Source: Candidatus Omnitrophota bacterium (GTDB lineage Bacteria; Omnitrophota; Gorgyraeia; 2-01-FULL-45-10). From it: DNA of 15,436 nucleotides. The translations under genes and the position numbers were made by a program. The stretch spans positions 1-15,436 of the forward strand of contig JAKLDX010000013.1 of NCBI GenBank assembly GCA_022703295.1, read 5' to 3'. Below the pieces are notes generated by a model. The model did not search any database and was not told where the DNA came from. It worked only from the letters and a program-made list of their open reading frames with translations. Position 1 is the stretch's first letter; each line of letters begins with the position of its first letter. Below are positions 6,922 through 13,856 of this stretch, piece by piece.

Positions 6922-6951
6922 TTTACACAAAGGGGGTGATATATGTATAAT
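6922..6951 (+). promoter_or_regulatory. Sigma70-type promoter of recA
   Basis: TTTACA (6922-6927), an 18-base spacer and a perfect TATAAT (6946-6951) predict transcription from about 6958, some 54 bases before the chosen recA ATG. No convincing LexA-box dyad was seen around it. The promoter overlaps an upstream in-frame ATG at 6943. Confidence 0.65.
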
Positions 6952-7011
6952 ATACCAGCTATTGAATATAATTATAATAATATAAATGTCGAAACAGAAA
7001 AGGAGCCGGAA

Positions 7012-8073
7012 ATGGTGAAATCTAAAGCAAAAGATAAGGAAGAAGTAAAGGAAACAAAGGCCGCGAAGGAAGAAAAGAAGGAAACTACGCAGGAACAGAA
7101 GACCAAGGCATTGGACCTGGCGCTCGAACATATAGAGAAGCATTTCGGGAAGGGTTCGATAATGAAGCTTGGCCAGGACTTCAAGCTCGACGTGCCGGCC
7201 ATATCGACCGGTTCCGCGGCTATTGATGTGGCATTAGGCATAGGCGGCGTTCCGCGCGGCAGGGTAGTCGAGATATTCGGGCCGGAATCAAGCGGAAAGA
7301 CGACGCTTACCCTGAGCATAGTCGCAAATGCCCAGAAGGCCGGAGGCCAGGCGGCGTTTATAGATGCCGAACACGCGTTTGACGCGGCGTACGCGAAGAA
7401 GATCGGGGTAAACCTCGATAATCTGCTTATGTCGCAGCCGGATACCGGCGAGCAGGCGCTTGAGATAGTCGAGACCCTGGTGAGGTCGAACGCGGTGGAC
7501 GTTATCGTAGTGGATTCGGTCGCGGCGTTGACCCCCAAGGCTGAGATCGAGGGCGACATGGGCGATAGCCACATGGGATTGCAGGCGCGGCTGATGAGCC
7601 AGGCGCTCAGGAAATTATCTGGCTGCATAGCCAAGTCGAAGACCTGCGTCATCTTCATCAACCAGATCAGGGAAAAGATCGGCGTCATGTTCGGCAACCC
7701 CGAGACTACAACCGGCGGCAGGGCGCTCAAATTTTACGCGTCCGTGAGGATAGATTTAAGGCGCATAGCCTCTCTGAAAAAAGGCGAGGAGGTTGTGGGC
7801 AACCGCGTCAGGGCTTCCATAGTGAAAAATAAAGTAGCGCCGCCATTCAGGAAAGCCGAATTCGACATAATGTACGATGAGGGCATCTCGAGGGCGGGCA
7901 GTGTCCTGGATATGGCGGAGATCACCGGCATAACCCAGAAGAGCGGATCATGGGTAATATACGGCGAAGAGAAACTGGGGCAAGGCAAAGAGAACGCGCG
8001 CGTATACCTGAAAGAGAACCCGAAGGTACTGGCGAAGATAGAGAAGGAAGTGCTGGAGAAGGCGTTAAAATAG
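7012..8073 (+). CDS. recA: Recombinase RecA
   Basis: RecA coats single-stranded DNA, drives homology search and strand exchange with ATP, and triggers LexA-type self-cleavage where an SOS response exists. Numbered from the chosen start (353 residues), Walker A GPESSGKT is at 90-97 and Walker B VIVVDS ends near 169. The L2 region, from NQIREKIGVMFG to PETTTGG, follows at about 217-236. The C-terminal domain is present. A lysine- and glutamate-rich tail of about 30 residues precedes the usual QKTKALDLALEHIEKHFGKG start of the fold. An in-frame ATG at 6943 has a purine-rich site before it, but it lies inside the promoter and would add an atypical YNYNNIN segment. The ATG at 7012 has AAAGGAG (6998-7005 region) six bases upstream and is preferred. 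recX follows after a repeat. Confidence 0.97.
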   Translation: MVKSKAKDKEEVKETKAAKEEKKETTQEQKTKALDLALEHIEKHFGKGSIMKLGQDFKLDVPAISTGSAAIDVALGIGGVPRGRVVEIFGPESSGKTTLTLSIVANAQKAGGQAAFIDAEHAFDAAYAKKIGVNLDNLLMSQPDTGEQALEIVETLVRSNAVDVIVVDSVAALTPKAEIEGDMGDSHMGLQARLMSQALRKLSGCIAKSKTCVIFINQIREKIGVMFGNPETTTGGRALKFYASVRIDLRRIASLKKGEEVVGNRVRASIVKNKVAPPFRKAEFDIMYDEGISRAGSVLDMAEITGITQKSGSWVIYGEEKLGQGKENARVYLKENPKVLAKIEKEVLEKALK

Positions 8074-8103
8074 TTATAAGCTGTAAGTTTTAAGCTATAA
8101 GTA
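8074..8103 (+). repeat. Heptanucleotide array R5, recA-recX gap
   Basis: Starts on the base after the recA stop and ends 14 bases before the recX start. Four TAAGCTN-like units, one degenerate (TAAGTTT). Confidence 0.85.
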
Positions 8104-8117
8104 AAAAAGAGAAAAAT

Positions 8118-8603
8118 TTGGATAATGATAAGATAAAGGCCAGGGCGAAGAACAATGCTTATTTTTTATTGCGCTCGCGGCCCAGAAGTGAACATGAAAT
8201 ACGCCAGCGCCTGAAACTTAAAGGCTATGGCGAGGACATAATAGACGGCGTCGTAAGCGACCTTAAAAAGACCGGGAATGTAGACGACGAAAAGTTCGCG
8301 CGCTTCTGGATAGAATCCAGGATGCATTCTAACCCGATGGGCGACGTAGTCCTGAAGCACGAACTAAAGCTTAAAGGTGTGGCCGACCCTGTCATCGAAG
8401 CCACGTTAGAAATTAAGAACAAGGCTTACGATGAATTCGAAATAGCTTTCAGCATGGCCTCCGAACGTTTTAAGCGCTTTCAGAAGCTCGATAAGCGTAA
8501 GGCGATGAAGCGCGTGTACGATTTTATGCTCAGGCGCGGATTTAAGTACGATACGGTGAGAAAGGTAGTGGAGGCGCTGACCGGCGAAAGACATGAAGAA
8601 TAA
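8118..8603 (+). CDS. recX: Regulatory protein RecX
   Basis: RecX binds RecA filaments and modulates their activity. The 161-residue product is all-helical with the three-helix repeat pattern of the family. It has KARAKNNAYFLLRSRPRSE near the N-terminus, then EIRQRLKLKGY, a second repeat FARFWIESRMHSNPMG, a third around LKHELKLKGV, and a C-terminal FMLRRGFKYDTVRKVV. The start is TTG (8118), preceded by a weak purine-rich stretch, aaaaaagagaaa. A nearby ATG at 8125 is out of frame, so TTG is the best choice. The position directly after recA fits the common recA-recX pair. Confidence 0.92.
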   Translation: MDNDKIKARAKNNAYFLLRSRPRSEHEIRQRLKLKGYGEDIIDGVVSDLKKTGNVDDEKFARFWIESRMHSNPMGDVVLKHELKLKGVADPVIEATLEIKNKAYDEFEIAFSMASERFKRFQKLDKRKAMKRVYDFMLRRGFKYDTVRKVVEALTGERHEE

Positions 8604-8605
8604 AG

Positions 8606-8646
8606 AGCTTATAGCTGTAAGCTATAAGCTGTAAGTTTTAAGCTAA
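8606..8646 (+). repeat. Heptanucleotide array R6, recX-alaS gap
   Basis: Begins three bases after the recX stop and ends a few bases before the alaS ATG. It holds an 11-bp hairpin: AGCTTATAGCT (8606-8616), loop GTA, and its complement (8620-8630). The array replaces any normal ribosome-binding site of alaS. Confidence 0.87.
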
Positions 8647-8650
8647 AAAA

Positions 8651-11206
8651 ATGAGAACAGACGAGATACGACAGGCGTTTCTGGAGTTTTTCAAGTCCAA
8701 GGGCCATACGATAGTCCCGAGCGACTCGCTTGTGCCCAAGGATGACCCGACGCTTCTATTCACGGGCGCCGGCATGAACCAGTTCAAAGAGAAATTCCTC
8801 GGCCGTAACGTGACCTACAAGCGCGCGGCCTCGAGCCAGAAGTGTCTGCGCACAGGCGACCTGGATAATGTCGGAAAGACGAGCGGGCATCATACGTTCT
8901 TTGAGATGCTCGGCAATTTCTCGTTCGGTGATTATTTCAAAAAAGAAGCTATGCAGTGGTCGTGGGAATTTTTCACTAAAGTTTTAAAGATCGATCCGGA
9001 AAGGCTGTGGGCGTCCGTATATAAAGACGATAAAGAGGCTTATGATATTTGGAAGGATATCATAAAGATGCCGGAAAACAGGATCATGAAGTTCGGCGAG
9101 AAGGATAATTTCTGGCCTTCCGAGGCTCCGACAAAAGGGCCGAACGGCCCCTGCGGCCCATGCTCTGAAATATTTTATGATTACGGGAAAGATGTTGGCT
9201 GTAAAAAGCCCGGTTGCACTCCGGCATGCGACTGCGGAAGGTTCATCGAGGTGTGGAACATGGTATTTACGCAATTCGACCGCCAACAGGATGGCAGCTT
9301 AAAGCCTCTGCCTGCGAAGAATATAGACACAGGGATGGGGCTGGAGAGGCTTGCGTCCGTGATGCAGGGCGTGAAGACGAATTTTGAGATAGATATTTTC
9401 GTGCCGCTCGTGGGCGAGATTGAGAAGCTGTCAGCTGTAAGCTGTAAGCTTTCAGCTAAAAAAGCTAAAATAAATGCGATTGCTGATCATATACGGGCGG
9501 TGACGTTTTGCATTGCTGACAGTGTGATGCCGTCGAATGAGGAGCGCGGATATGTTGTGCGGAAACTGATACGGCGCGCGATGAGCCACGGCCAGGATAT
9601 CGGCATAAAAGAGCCGTTCTTATATAAATTAGTGAGCGTGGTAACGCAGGTTATGAAGGCCCAGTATCCCGAACTTGCGGAAAGAAGGGACGACATAGCG
9701 CAGGTTGTAAAAAAAGAGGAAGAGGCCTTTCTGTTCGTGATTCAGACGCAGCTTCCTAAGGTCAACGAGGCTTTCGAGAATATCAAAAAAACAAAAGAGC
9801 TGAAGAGGCTTCCGGAGATCGCGTTCACTTTTTACGATACCTACGGTATGCCTTATGACATGCTCGAGGAATTGGCCGAAAAGTCCGGCCTCAAGATAGA
9901 CGAAAAAGAATTTGAAAACTTACTCGAAGGGCAAAGGACGAAATCGCGCTCAAAAACGAAGATAAAAGGCGAGATATTCTCCGAGACGTTCGCCAAGAAA
10001 GTTGAAGCGCTAGGCCTGAAGACGGAATTTCTGGGCTATGACAGCCCGGTCGCAGAGGCAAAAGTGCTTGCGGTGCTCGATGGCGGCGAGGTCGTGCTGG
10101 ATAAGACGCCGTTCTACGGCGAGAGCGGCGGACAGGTCGGGGATTGGGGCAAGATAGAGACGGCCTCCGGCGCGATGGAAGTCGAGGACGCGAAGAGAAT
10201 AGGCGATACGATCGTCCATATCGGCAAGATGCTCCGCGGCAAAATAGTAAAAGGCGAGGCTGCTAAGGCCAGGATAGACGAAGCGGTCAGGAAAAAGGTT
10301 ATGGCTAACCATACAGCCACACATCTTTTACAGGCGGCTTTAAGAAAAGTTTTAGGCGAGCATGTGAAGCAGACCGGCTCGATGGTCGATGCCGAACATC
10401 TCAGGTTTGATTTTACGCATATGAAGAAGATGGAGGACCGGGAGATCGCGAGGGTCGAAGAGATCGTAAACGAGAATATTAAAAAAGCCCTGGCTTTAAA
10501 TAAAGAAATAAAGGATATCGAGGCGGCAAAGAAGGAAGGCGCGACGGCGCTTTTCGGGGAAAAATACGGCGACAAAGTAAGGGTTGTGACCATAGGCGAT
10601 GTCTCGAAAGAGCTTTGCGGCGGCACGCACCTGGATAATACTAAAGATATCGGCATTTTTAAAATTACGAGCGAGAGCTCGATAGCATCGGGCGTAAGGC
10701 GCATAGAGGCTGTGACGGGCGAGGCAGCCAGGGCGTGGATAGATAAGCGAAAAAGTGAGGACGCTTCGCGTGTTGCCACCGAGAAGCAGAAGGAAGAAGA
10801 TAAAAAAGCTATGCAGGTTAAGGTGAGTGCCGAGATAGAAAAGATCGACGCGCTTTTAAGCAGGGCAAAGGCTGCGGGCGCCGCAAAAGTTTTCACAGAG
10901 ATAATAGACGGCCTCAATGCGGAAGGCCTGAGGACCTTGAGCGATAAGATAAAAGAGAAAGAGAAATCCGCGGTCATCATACTGGCGACAAAGATCGATG
11001 ACAAGGCGTCATTCATCATTTCGGTCACCGGTGACCTTGTGAAAAAAGGCGTAAGCGCGGGAGCGGTTGCGAAAGATTTGTCAAAATTGATAGATGGTTC
11101 GGGCGGAGGTAAGCCGGAGTTCGCCCAGGGAGGCGGCAAGGATCCGGCTAAATTGAACGAAGCGTTAGAAAAGATATTTTTAGGTTTGAAAGCGAGGTTA
11201 CAATGA
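8651..11206 (+). CDS. alaS: Alanyl-tRNA synthetase
   Basis: This class II synthetase activates alanine, charges tRNA-Ala and edits mischarged serine and glycine. The 851-residue product is complete. The class II catalytic core opens with MRTDEIRQAFLEFFKSKGHT and has TGAGMNQFK and GPCGPCSEIFYD. A cysteine-rich insertion, GCKKPGCTPACDCGRF, is at 184-198. The editing domain has HTATH and CGGTH zinc motifs, and a glycine-rich C-Ala domain ends the protein. Residues about 259-269 (KLSAVSCKLSA) are encoded by a heptanucleotide array in frame, in the loop between the catalytic core and IADHIRAVTF. The array is described separately. The ATG is fixed by family alignment, but no Shine-Dalgarno is visible. 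The stop overlaps the hisD start as ATGA, so the two are probably translationally coupled. Confidence 0.97.
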   Translation: MRTDEIRQAFLEFFKSKGHTIVPSDSLVPKDDPTLLFTGAGMNQFKEKFLGRNVTYKRAASSQKCLRTGDLDNVGKTSGHHTFFEMLGNFSFGDYFKKEAMQWSWEFFTKVLKIDPERLWASVYKDDKEAYDIWKDIIKMPENRIMKFGEKDNFWPSEAPTKGPNGPCGPCSEIFYDYGKDVGCKKPGCTPACDCGRFIEVWNMVFTQFDRQQDGSLKPLPAKNIDTGMGLERLASVMQGVKTNFEIDIFVPLVGEIEKLSAVSCKLSAKKAKINAIADHIRAVTFCIADSVMPSNEERGYVVRKLIRRAMSHGQDIGIKEPFLYKLVSVVTQVMKAQYPELAERRDDIAQVVKKEEEAFLFVIQTQLPKVNEAFENIKKTKELKRLPEIAFTFYDTYGMPYDMLEELAEKSGLKIDEKEFENLLEGQRTKSRSKTKIKGEIFSETFAKKVEALGLKTEFLGYDSPVAEAKVLAVLDGGEVVLDKTPFYGESGGQVGDWGKIETASGAMEVEDAKRIGDTIVHIGKMLRGKIVKGEAAKARIDEAVRKKVMANHTATHLLQAALRKVLGEHVKQTGSMVDAEHLRFDFTHMKKMEDREIARVEEIVNENIKKALALNKEIKDIEAAKKEGATALFGEKYGDKVRVVTIGDVSKELCGGTHLDNTKDIGIFKITSESSIASGVRRIEAVTGEAARAWIDKRKSEDASRVATEKQKEEDKKAMQVKVSAEIEKIDALLSRAKAAGAAKVFTEIIDGLNAEGLRTLSDKIKEKEKSAVIILATKIDDKASFIISVTGDLVKKGVSAGAVAKDLSKLIDGSGGGKPEFAQGGGKDPAKLNEALEKIFLGLKARLQ
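9425..9458 (+). repeat. Heptanucleotide array R7, in frame inside alaS
   Basis: Consecutive units begin at 9431 (tcagctg), 9438 (taagctg), 9445 (taagctt) and 9452 (tcagcta). The two units whose first three bases are read as codons (261 and 268) carry TCA (serine). The two out-of-phase units keep TAA. The open frame is thereby preserved. Confidence 0.9.
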
Positions 11207-12423
11207 GGCTTGTCAGGCTCGGCAGTAAGCAATTCCAGAAACTATGCGACAGGAATTCCGGCAGGAATAAGCGCGTGGCTGAAAGCGTGAGGAACATAGT
11301 CGAGAACGTGAAGCTGTACGGCGACGATGCCGTTATCAAGTACACCAGGAAATTCGATCATGTGAAGCTCACGGCCAAAGACCTTAAGGTCTCGGCGTGC
11401 GAGAGGTCCGGCGCCTACCAGGACATAAAGCCCGAATTTGTATCTACCCTGAAGACGGTCCTGGAGAACATAAATAAGTTTTACCGTAAACAGCTTAAAA
11501 AATCATGGAAGATAAAGGACGCGGACGGGGTGATGCTGGGCGAGCGCATAACGCCTCTGGAGAAAGTGGGCGTATACGTGCCGAGCGGAACGGTGCCGCT
11601 GGTCTCGAGCGTTTACATGACGGTCATACCGGCAAAGATGGCCGGCGTCAAAAAGATAGTCCTCGTGACGCCGCCCAACGAATACAAATCGGTCGATCCG
11701 CATATACTTGTCGTCGCGGACCTGCTGAAGGTCGACGAGATATACAAGATAGGCGGGGCGCAGGCCATAGCGGCGCTCGCTTTCGGGACGAAGACGATCC
11801 CGCAGGTGGACAAGATCGTGGGGCCGGGCAACGCCTATGTAACGGAAGCAAAACGCCAGGTCTTCGGTTATTGCGGCATAGATATGCTCGCCGGGCCGAC
11901 AGAGGTCGTGATAATCGCGAATCAATTATCGGACGTGAATTTCATAAAGGCGGACCTTGAGGCGCAGGCCGAGCATTTCATGGGGCTTTCGATATTGATA
12001 ACGAATTCCAAGAAGCTGGTAAAGATATTGAAGAAGGAAAATATAAAAGGCTATATCGTCCAGGTGAAGAACATGGACGAGGCGGCCGAGGTTTCGGACA
12101 GGCTGGCGCCCGAACACCTGCAGATACTGACGAACAACCCGAAAAGGATAGCGAGGAAGATAAATAATGCCGGAGCGATATTCTTAGGCCCGTATACGCC
12201 GGTAGCGGTAGGTGATTATGTGGCGGGCCCGAGCCATGTCCTGCCGACAGGCGGGAGCGCGAGGTTCTTTTCAGGGATCGGGTTGTCGGATTTCTGTAAG
12301 AGCTCGCATATAATCTCTTATAACAAAAAGGCGCTCGAGAAGATAAGAGAGCCGCTCGAGAAGATAGCCGGGATAGAGAAACTGACCAAGCATTTGGATT
12401 CGGTTAAGGTGAGGTTTGAGTAG
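11203..12423 (+). CDS. hisD: Histidinol dehydrogenase
   Basis: It oxidises histidinol to histidine in two NAD-dependent steps, the last reactions of the pathway, as a zinc enzyme in the cytoplasm. The 406 residues cover the family. VGVYVPSG lies at 122-129 and KIVGPGNAYV at 204-213. The zinc ligands correspond to Q255 and H258 (EAQAEHF), D338 (VAVGDY) and H397 (LTKHLDS), and the catalytic pair is E304-H305 (APEHLQI). The ATG overlaps the alaS stop by four bases, with GAGG at 11194-11197 as ribosome site. This placement puts the his genes under read-through from the recA-recX-alaS transcript unless an internal promoter exists; I saw no clear one. Confidence 0.97.
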   Translation: MRLVRLGSKQFQKLCDRNSGRNKRVAESVRNIVENVKLYGDDAVIKYTRKFDHVKLTAKDLKVSACERSGAYQDIKPEFVSTLKTVLENINKFYRKQLKKSWKIKDADGVMLGERITPLEKVGVYVPSGTVPLVSSVYMTVIPAKMAGVKKIVLVTPPNEYKSVDPHILVVADLLKVDEIYKIGGAQAIAALAFGTKTIPQVDKIVGPGNAYVTEAKRQVFGYCGIDMLAGPTEVVIIANQLSDVNFIKADLEAQAEHFMGLSILITNSKKLVKILKKENIKGYIVQVKNMDEAAEVSDRLAPEHLQILTNNPKRIARKINNAGAIFLGPYTPVAVGDYVAGPSHVLPTGGSARFFSGIGLSDFCKSSHIISYNKKALEKIREPLEKIAGIEKLTKHLDSVKVRFE

Positions 12424-12429
12424 AGTTAC

Positions 12430-12472
12430 GTAAGCTTATAGCTCTAAGCTATAAGCTGTAAGTTATAAGCTA
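12430..12472 (+). repeat. Heptanucleotide array R8, hisD-hisB gap
   Basis: Six or so units running straight into the hisB ribosome site. An 11-bp hairpin identical in its arms to that of R6 occurs here: AGCTTATAGCT (12433-12443), loop CTA, and its complement (12447-12457). Confidence 0.88.
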
Positions 12473-12484
12473 AAGGAGTTGAAA

Positions 12485-13093
12485 ATGGCGAAAAAAACAC
12501 GCAGTGCGAATATTAAAAGGAAAACTACGGAGACGGATATAACCGGAAAGCTGAATATTGACGGTAAGGGCAAGGTCGATATAAATACCGGCATAGGCTT
12601 TCTCGACCACATGATTACGCTTTTCGCGTTTCACGGCCTGTTTGACCTGGCGTTAAAAGCCAGGGGCGACCTGGGCGTCGATATCCATCACACGAATGAG
12701 GACGTCGCGATATGCCTGGGCAAGGCCTTCAAGGAGGCGCTCGGCGATTGTAAGTCAATAAAGAGGTTCGGCTCGAAAGAGGTCCCTATGGACCAGGCCT
12801 CCGCGAGGGTCATGACAGATATAGGCGGCAGATACGCATTCGTATGGAGAGTTCCGCCGTATGCGCAAAGCTATGTTGTGCGCGAGAACTATTCGCTCGA
12901 GGACGGCAAGGATTTCCTGGACACGTTCGCGAAGAACGCGAATATTAATCTTCATGTCGAGATATATTCAGGCGAGGACATTCACCATGTGCTGGAGGCC
13001 ATATTCAAGGCTCTCGGTATGGCTTTGGATGAAGCGACGCAAGTCGATTCGCGCCGTAAGGGCGTGCCGTCGACGAAAGGGAGAATCGATTGA
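12485..13093 (+). CDS. hisB: Imidazoleglycerol-phosphate dehydratase
   Basis: It converts imidazole glycerol phosphate to imidazole acetol phosphate, using two manganese ions. The 202-residue, monofunctional product has the family motifs. GIGFLDHM is at 36-43, HHTNEDV at 68-74, VPMDQASARV at 100-109 and HHVLEAIFKA at 167-176. No phosphatase domain is fused. An in-frame TTG at 12479 is rejected as the start because it abuts the Shine-Dalgarno AAAGGAG (12472-12478). The ATG at 12485 has the correct six-base spacing. The gene follows hisD after array R8 and is separated from hisH by a 160-base gap holding the inverted 127-bp element. Confidence 0.96.
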   Translation: MAKKTRSANIKRKTTETDITGKLNIDGKGKVDINTGIGFLDHMITLFAFHGLFDLALKARGDLGVDIHHTNEDVAICLGKAFKEALGDCKSIKRFGSKEVPMDQASARVMTDIGGRYAFVWRVPPYAQSYVVRENYSLEDGKDFLDTFAKNANINLHVEIYSGEDIHHVLEAIFKALGMALDEATQVDSRRKGVPSTKGRID

Positions 13094-13106
13094 GTAAGAT
13101 GGGTGA

Positions 13107-13233
13107 GCTATTAGGTAATTTAGCGCGATATTAGGACTTTAGCGATTAGGCGATTGGGTGTACCCAATCGCAACCGAAGCTAATGTGTATTGAATTGCAA
13201 CCACAAGTTTTACAAATTGAAGTACCTAATCGC
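13107..13233 (-). repeat. 127-bp dispersed element, copy B (inverted relative to copy A)
   Basis: It ends in gctattagg (13107-13115) and cctaatcgc (13225-13233), one mismatch from a perfect inverted pair. The 10-bp stem (13150-13171, gcgattgggt / acccaatcgc) differs from copy A by a G-C pair replacing an A-T pair, a compensatory change. It fills most of the hisB-hisH gap and ends eight bases before the hisH ribosome site. Confidence 0.8.
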
Positions 13234-13253
13234 ACAATGCGAAGGACTGACGA

Positions 13254-13856
13254 ATGATTGCAGTCATCGACTACGGGATGGGGAACCTACGCAGTGTCCA
13301 GAAAGCGCTTGAAGTAGCGGGCGCAAGGACGAAGGTCACCTCATGCCCTGAAGACCTGGATAAATGCGACAAGATCGTATTCCCGGGCGTAGGCGCGTTC
13401 GGTGATGCCATGAAGGAACTGGACCGCCTGGGATTGATAGAGCCTTTAAGGGATGCCATCTTCGATGGCAAACCCTTCCTCGGCCTTTGCCTTGGCATGC
13501 AGCTATTGTTCGAGAAGAGCGAAGAAGCGCCCGGCGTCGAAGGGCTTTGTGTATTGAGAGGCGATGTGAAGAGGTTCAGGGGCATCGGGCTGAAGGTGCC
13601 TCACATGGGCTGGAATAATATAAGAAAAAAGCCGGGAGCGGAAATATTAAAAGGCGTGCCTAGCGGCGCCTACATGTACTTCGTGCATTCATATTATGTA
13701 AAACCCAGGGATAAGGATGCCATGCTGACGAGTACGGACTACGGCATAAATTTCGTCTCCGGCATATGCAAATGCAATGTTTACGGGCTTCAATTCCATC
13801 CGGAAAAAAGCCAGGCATTGGGCCTGAAGATACTGGAGAATTTCGTTAAATTATGA
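13254..13856 (+). CDS. hisH: Imidazole glycerol phosphate synthase, glutaminase subunit HisH
   Basis: A class I glutamine amidotransferase that releases ammonia from glutamine and channels it to HisF. The 200 residues contain GMGNLRSVQKAL at 8-19 and the oxyanion segment FPGVGAFG. The nucleophile is C79 (FLGLCLGMQ), with H182 and E184 (FHPEKSQ) completing the triad. AAGGA (13242-13246) lies seven bases before the ATG. The stop overlaps the hisA start (ATGA), and hisF follows directly after hisA, so both halves of the synthase come from one message. Confidence 0.97.
   Translation: MIAVIDYGMGNLRSVQKALEVAGARTKVTSCPEDLDKCDKIVFPGVGAFGDAMKELDRLGLIEPLRDAIFDGKPFLGLCLGMQLLFEKSEEAPGVEGLCVLRGDVKRFRGIGLKVPHMGWNNIRKKPGAEILKGVPSGAYMYFVHSYYVKPRDKDAMLTSTDYGINFVSGICKCNVYGLQFHPEKSQALGLKILENFVKL

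Noticed and set aside
6895..6950. LexA box upstream of recA
   Set aside because: Neither a CTGT-N8-ACAG nor a GAAC-N4-GTTC dyad could be found; GGAAC at 6907-6911 has no partner.
10114..11232. 372-codon open frame on the - strand
   Set aside because: It lies opposite alaS, is serine- and alanine-rich, and has no family motifs; an antisense shadow of GC-rich codons.
4628..12472. CRISPR array
   Set aside because: Units are seven bases with no spacers, and arrays are dispersed; no cas gene is present.
12479..12487. TTG start for hisB
   Set aside because: It directly abuts the Shine-Dalgarno; the ATG six bases downstream is correctly spaced.
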